Shown one piece after another: positions 39,201 to 42,223 of a DNA stretch of 42,223 nt; positions within the stretch are counted from its first letter, which is position 1; the number at the start of each line of letters is the position of its first letter. The DNA is from Rhodospirillales bacterium. GTDB taxonomy: Bacteria > Pseudomonadota > Alphaproteobacteria > ATCC43930 > CGMCC-115725. The notes under the pieces were generated by a model that had not been told where the DNA came from, did not search any database, and saw only the letters and a program-made list of their open reading frames with translations. The DNA lies in assembly GCA_028288725.1 (NCBI GenBank), contig JAQGIC010000060.1, positions 1 to 42,223 of the forward strand. The letters run 5' to 3'. The position numbers were made by a program, and so were the translations under genes.

Positions 39201-39222
39201 CAAAAAACCCGCCGCGGCGGGT
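39201..39222 (-). terminator. Rho-independent terminator-like palindrome before the protease gene
   Basis: ACCCGCCGCGGCGGGT (39207-39222) is a perfect palindrome; on the minus strand it is followed by TTTTTTG. It lies 29 bp or more upstream of the protease ATG, in the same relative place as the hairpin before the capsid gene. Confidence 0.6.
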
Positions 39223-39400
39223 GCCGGGCGGGCGCAATTCGAACGATGGGTATTTTCTGGCAGATGTTTCGGAACGGGTCAAGCGGAATGTTTATGTTTT
39301 GTTCGCATCGTCGAAGCCAAAAGCCGCCCACGGATTGGACAACGGGCAAATTCAATGCTTAAACACTTTCAGATTGAACGAGAGCCCGGAGCGCGAGCGA

Positions 39401-40393
39401 TTGCAGGAACCTTTCAAGGATTTGCCGAAGCCCACCGACGGCAGGCTGATTGCAGGATTTTGGCGGCGCATCGGGGCGTTTCTGATCGATGGCCTGGTTC
39501 TGGGACTCGTCGGCGTGATCCTTGGCTGGATCTTCTACGATGCGCTCGCCTCGCTGGGCTCGCTTGGTCACATCATCGGCTGGGTAATCGCGATCGCCTA
39601 TCTGGCACCGATGAACAGTTGGATCGGCGACGGTCAGACGATTGGAAAGCGGGTTGTCGGGATCAAGGTCGTCGGTTTCGATGGTCAGGCCATCGGGTTC
39701 GGGCGCTCGATGGTTCGGAGTGCTGTTCTCGCCACGCCCGTGCTGCTGAACGGGTGTTCCTTCTCGATCGGCACCAATGAACCGTCGCTGACGCTGACCG
39801 CGCTCGGATGCTTGATGTCGCTGATCGTTTTCGGCGGCCTCGCCTCGGAATTATACCTCTATCTTTTCAACATCGGCACGCGGCAGACGCTTCACGATCT
39901 GGCCGCCGGAACAGTCGTGGTGACCGAAACGAGCGAAGCGGCCATAGAGCACCGGACGCCAAAACTTCATCGGGCAATCGTCGCAAGCTTGTTGGTTTTG
40001 GCGGCAACCGGGCCGCTATTGCTGCTCAACCAGCGACCGGACCCGGCTCTTTCAGAAATTCTAGCCCTGGTCCAATCCTTGCCAGACGTCTCGAATGCAC
40101 GAGTGGCGCACCAGACTTTCTATCTGAAAACGACCGACGCCGCGCTCAAGTCCAACGAGGCGATCGTGGTTGTGGCCGTGCTGAGCCATGTCTCTGTCAG
40201 TCTGGAAGCAGAAGCAGGGCTCATCGCGCAACAGGTCCTATCGAAGCCTGACCTGGTGCCGGGCATACCGCTCGCCATTACCGTAATCCACGGTTTCGAT
40301 CTGGGGATAGCGTCTTCGTCTGCGACATTCTCGCGGTCGAGGACCGCCCAAGAATGGGCCAATTCGGGTTCGGCGAAAGCGAGCGCGCTCTGA
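39401..40393 (+). CDS. RDD-family membrane protein, opposite strand to phage genes
   Basis: About 330 residues. The RDD domain (residues about 15-170) begins RLIAGFWRRIGAFLIDGLVL and continues GQTIGKRVVGIKVVGFDGQA, with three to four membrane spans, including GWVIAIAYLAPMNSWIGD and LMSLIVFGGLASELYLYLF. The TLHDLAAGTVVV motif ends the domain. A further span (IVASLLVLAATGPLLLLN) anchors a C-terminal soluble part of about 100 residues of unknown type. No ATG fits; TTG at 39401 with GGAG 9 bp upstream is preferred, TTG at 39374 is an alternative. RDD proteins are poorly understood; some act in ion transport or envelope stress. Strand and lower GC mark it as an insertion in the head operon. Confidence 0.7.
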   Translation: MQEPFKDLPKPTDGRLIAGFWRRIGAFLIDGLVLGLVGVILGWIFYDALASLGSLGHIIGWVIAIAYLAPMNSWIGDGQTIGKRVVGIKVVGFDGQAIGFGRSMVRSAVLATPVLLNGCSFSIGTNEPSLTLTALGCLMSLIVFGGLASELYLYLFNIGTRQTLHDLAAGTVVVTETSEAAIEHRTPKLHRAIVASLLVLAATGPLLLLNQRPDPALSEILALVQSLPDVSNARVAHQTFYLKTTDAALKSNEAIVVVAVLSHVSVSLEAEAGLIAQQVLSKPDLVPGIPLAITVIHGFDLGIASSSATFSRSRTAQEWANSGSAKASAL

Positions 40394-40777
40394 CTGACGG
40401 ACTTTTCTCAGCAGTCGCTATCGATGAAATAGAAATGACGGCCGAGCGGCCTTGATCGCTCGTTGCAGGCGGCATTGAGATTCGGTCGTGCGCCATGCGG
40501 TCGCTTTCGTCGTATCCGATGAATGTCAGTTCGTTGAACAACATTCCAGGTTGTTGAAAGCGAGCGGTGACCGGTGGACCGAGGTGGATGGTGATTTCCC
40601 TTTCGTCGATGTCATGGCCGGTTTGACGCGCCTGTTCGATCTGCTGCCAATAATCAGCGAGGAGCATCCCCGTGAACACGGGCTTGGACAACTCGCGCCC
40701 CGCCAAAAAACCGACCGCCCGAGCTCGGCGCGCACCTCGTTGCGCGTCTTGATGCCCGCGCCGACATAGGCCGCCGC
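40394..40777 (-). pseudogene. Frameshifted second portal C-terminal fragment (possible orphan cassette)
   Basis: Minus-strand 40718-40777 matches the portal gene at 41887-41946 in 55 of 60 positions and encodes AAAYVGAGIKTRNEVRAELG. At a run of six T (40705-40710) the frame changes, after which FLAGRELSKPVFTG can be aligned with the portal's IAGGDMLTTAT. A different, protein-like frame then follows (MLLADYWQQIEQARQTGHDI from an ATG at 40667, then FNELTFIGYDESDRMAHDRI) and runs into the 3' end of the RDD gene at 40278. The upstream portal part is absent. It looks like the stump of an alternative portal C-terminus; the downstream frame could be an old immunity or toxin segment. The rest of the gap to 40904 holds no gene I can support. 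Confidence 0.5.
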
Positions 40778-40904
40778 GGGTGGATCGCGCGACGACCCGC
40801 GCATCGCGAGGATCGAGGATCTGCTGCGCTATCCCGACCGGGAGCATCCGGAACGACCGCACCCGCCAGGGATGCCGCAGATCAACCTGACGCTATCCCG
40901 CATC

Positions 40905-41315
40905 TCACTCAATTAAATCAAAGGCGCCGCTGGTTAATTTTTCTAGGAAATCACTTACGGATTTCGCCAATTCTCGGCGTTCATAAAGCAGATATACGGG
41001 CATGCTCGCGTCGCAAGGGCACCACATGATGAAATCCGAATCGATCAATAAATCACCAAAAGCGGCATATATTTTTTCATCGACTTTGGATTTTAAGGAT
41101 TTCTCCTGCACTACTCTGTCAGTTGACCATAGGGAAATTTGGCTTTTTTGATCGCACCCTTCAAATCCATTGAAGGTCGAATATAGATCCGAAATATACC
41201 TGTCCAGTTTCGCCTCACCGACATTGGCAAGGTTCGCTAGTTCCGCTTGACTGACTGGTGGCGATAGCTTCGTTTTCCGCGCCAAGAGCGCCGCTTTAAC
41301 CCGCAGTGCTTCCAT
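40905..41315 (-). CDS. SUKH (SMI1/KNR4)-like immunity protein
   Basis: A 136-residue protein with no signal peptide. The pattern LDRYISDLYSTFNGFEGCDQ, then ISLWSTDRVVQEK, AAFGDLLIDSDFIMWCP and PVYLLYERRELAKSVSDFLE follows the SUKH fold: an NG(F) turn after a helix, a strand with W, a GD(L) strand, and a terminal helix before the last residues. SUKH proteins are common immunity partners of polymorphic toxins. DNA here is clearly AT-richer than its neighbours, as in mobile immunity genes. The ATG follows the portal stop after 1 bp, so the two are translationally coupled. Family assignment is by pattern only. Confidence 0.6.
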   Translation of the reverse strand: MEALRVKAALLARKTKLSPPVSQAELANLANVGEAKLDRYISDLYSTFNGFEGCDQKSQISLWSTDRVVQEKSLKSKVDEKIYAAFGDLLIDSDFIMWCPCDASMPVYLLYERRELAKSVSDFLEKLTSGAFDLIE

Positions 41316-41316
41316 C

Positions 41317-42223
41317 TCAGCGTCTCCCCATTTGATCCAGAATAGTTTGAATAGCTTGCCGTCGCAGGGCTTGGGTGCCGATCTTGTCGATTCCTCGTGC
41401 GATGGCTTGCTCAGCGATCTGCTGGTAACTCTGCAGAGTTTGTATTGTTACCTCGGGTGGAAGATCCACGGAACCCTGGGCAGCCCGATCTAACAGGCTT
41501 TGAGCCCCCGCTGGGCCTGGGCCGAACAGCTGCCGTAGGCCTGCTCTTTCGGCGAGCGAAAGAATGGGCGCAATATCGACCGCCACAGGAGCGAGCAAAC
41601 TCGCCGCCCCGACGGCCAGGGGAGCCGCCACCGCCACCGCCGCCCCGACAACCGCCTCTTTCCCCGTCATTGTGCCGTAGGTCGTCGGGCTCATACCGTC
41701 ATAGTACGGAACTGGTGTGTTCCAAAAGCTGTACCCGTTGCTCTTGCCGGCGGCTCCATCCGGACTCCACTGTCCGTCCTTGTCACGTTGCTGATCGGCA
41801 TCGTAGCCGGCCTTGGCCATGCCGCTCGGCAGGGCCGCCGCCGGCGTCGCGGTGGTGAGCATGTCGCCGCCGGCGATCGGGTCGAGCCCGAGCTCGCCCC
41901 GCACCTCGTTGCGGGTCTTGATCCCGGCGCCGACATAGGCCGCCGCGATGGTCGCCTGGCTCTGCGGATCGGGTGCCGTGCGGTCCGACCAGGCGAACTC
42001 CAGATCGCTTGCCCCCAGCACCTGGGTGATGATCCGGTCGATCAGGCCCTTCAGCCAGACCAGCAGCGGCTGCAGCCCCTCGGCGGTCGCCGCATCCTGC
42101 GCCGCCTCCGCCGTCGCCCGGTTGGCCTGCCGGGTAAAGGCGGTCGGCGGGATCGAGAAGGCGAAGCACACCACCCGGGCCAGCCATTCGTCGAACTCGT
42201 CTTTGAGCGGCACGTCGCGGATC
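41317..42223 (-). CDS. Phage portal protein with C-terminal toxin-like extension (5' end outside window)
   Basis: About 300 C-terminal residues are visible, the N-terminus lying beyond the right edge. Residues counted from the first GTG in the window (42213): 1-125 are a portal C-terminus (VPLKDEFDEW, CFAFSIPPTAFTRQANRATA, LVWLKGLIDRIITQVLGASD, GIKTRNEVRGELGLDPIAGG). From about 136 the motif AGYDADQQRDKDGQWSPDG resembles the link that precedes toxin domains in phage-encoded polymorphic toxins. A hydrophobic stretch (AVVGAAVAVAAPLAVGAASL, about 188-213) and a helical end (TLQSYQQIAEQAIARGIDKI, then LRRQAIQTILDQM) follow. No catalytic motif is recognised. The portal core should form the DNA-entry ring; the extension is extra. 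A SUKH-like immunity gene follows 1 bp after the stop. Confidence 0.75.
   Translation of the reverse strand, partial: IRDVPLKDEFDEWLARVVCFAFSIPPTAFTRQANRATAEAAQDAATAEGLQPLLVWLKGLIDRIITQVLGASDLEFAWSDRTAPDPQSQATIAAAYVGAGIKTRNEVRGELGLDPIAGGDMLTTATPAAALPSGMAKAGYDADQQRDKDGQWSPDGAAGKSNGYSFWNTPVPYYDGMSPTTYGTMTGKEAVVGAAVAVAAPLAVGAASLLAPVAVDIAPILSLAERAGLRQLFGPGPAGAQSLLDRAAQGSVDLPPEVTIQTLQSYQQIAEQAIARGIDKIGTQALRRQAIQTILDQMGRR

Noticed and set aside
40778-40915. Plus-strand frame encoding RIARIEDLLRYPDREHPERP and ending LTLSRISLN
   Set aside because: It looks protein-like but begins right after a stop codon, has no start or ribosome site, and no family is recognised; at most a fragment within the scar region.
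1-42223. CRISPR arrays, tRNA or rRNA genes, insertion sequence transposases, phage integrase
   Set aside because: No spaced direct-repeat array, cloverleaf-like sequence, transposase or integrase motif was found by reading both strands; a tRNA scan was not possible here.

Overview
The window is high-GC DNA (roughly two thirds G+C by eye) with close gene packing. It looks like the chromosome of an alphaproteobacterium, possibly of the Rhodospirillales. The grounds are the codon bias, a PraR-like regulator, an ECF sigma/anti-sigma pair with a GGAAC-N16-CGTT promoter, and a late phage operon built like the Rhodobacter gene transfer agent (GTA) cluster. No rRNA, tRNA, CRISPR array or integrase is visible, so the genus is inference.

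Left part, about 1-20100, host genes. A minus-strand amino-acid module runs from a class III aminotransferase through alanine dehydrogenase to a truncated NAD(P)-binding protein. It is divergent from an XRE-cupin regulator, with a palindromic operator between them. Then come an arylformamidase-like hydrolase, an SDR lacking the canonical Tyr/Lys, a catalase, and a SulP permease carrying STAS and cyclic-nucleotide-binding domains. A creA - FAD oxidoreductase - class II aldolase operon follows. Next is a regulatory block: a short soluble anti-sigma protein with an ECF-type promoter, a convergent ECF sigma factor and an orphan OmpR-type regulator. An operon of cytochrome c', di-haem cytochrome c and a TPR-GT41 O-GlcNAc-transferase-like protein comes last, with a divergent PraR-like repressor.

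Right part, about 20190-42223, the late region of a siphovirus-like or GTA-like prophage, nearly all on the minus strand. Read right to left it holds portal (cut by the window edge), an XkdF-type prohead protease, major capsid, head-tail adaptors, tail terminator, major tail protein, two small chaperone-like genes, a short tape measure, DUF2460, DUF2163, NlpC/P60 peptidase, tail tip protein, tail fibre with its chaperone, and a lysis cassette (bitopic coiled-coil protein, P5-like protein, GTA-type holin). Many stop/start codons overlap as GTGA or ATGA. Terminase, integrase and early genes would lie beyond the right edge or be absent.

Three insertions break the phage plan. The portal carries an extra C-terminal region starting with a pre-toxin-like motif, and 1 bp after its stop comes a low-GC gene resembling SUKH immunity proteins. 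This looks like a prophage polymorphic toxin/immunity pair mounted on a portal protein. Just beyond it lies a frameshifted scrap of a second portal C-terminus, a possible orphan cassette. An RDD membrane protein gene lies on the opposite strand beside that scrap. A BcrC-like PAP2 phosphatase gene sits between the DUF2163 and NlpC/P60 genes, which are adjacent in GTA-type clusters.
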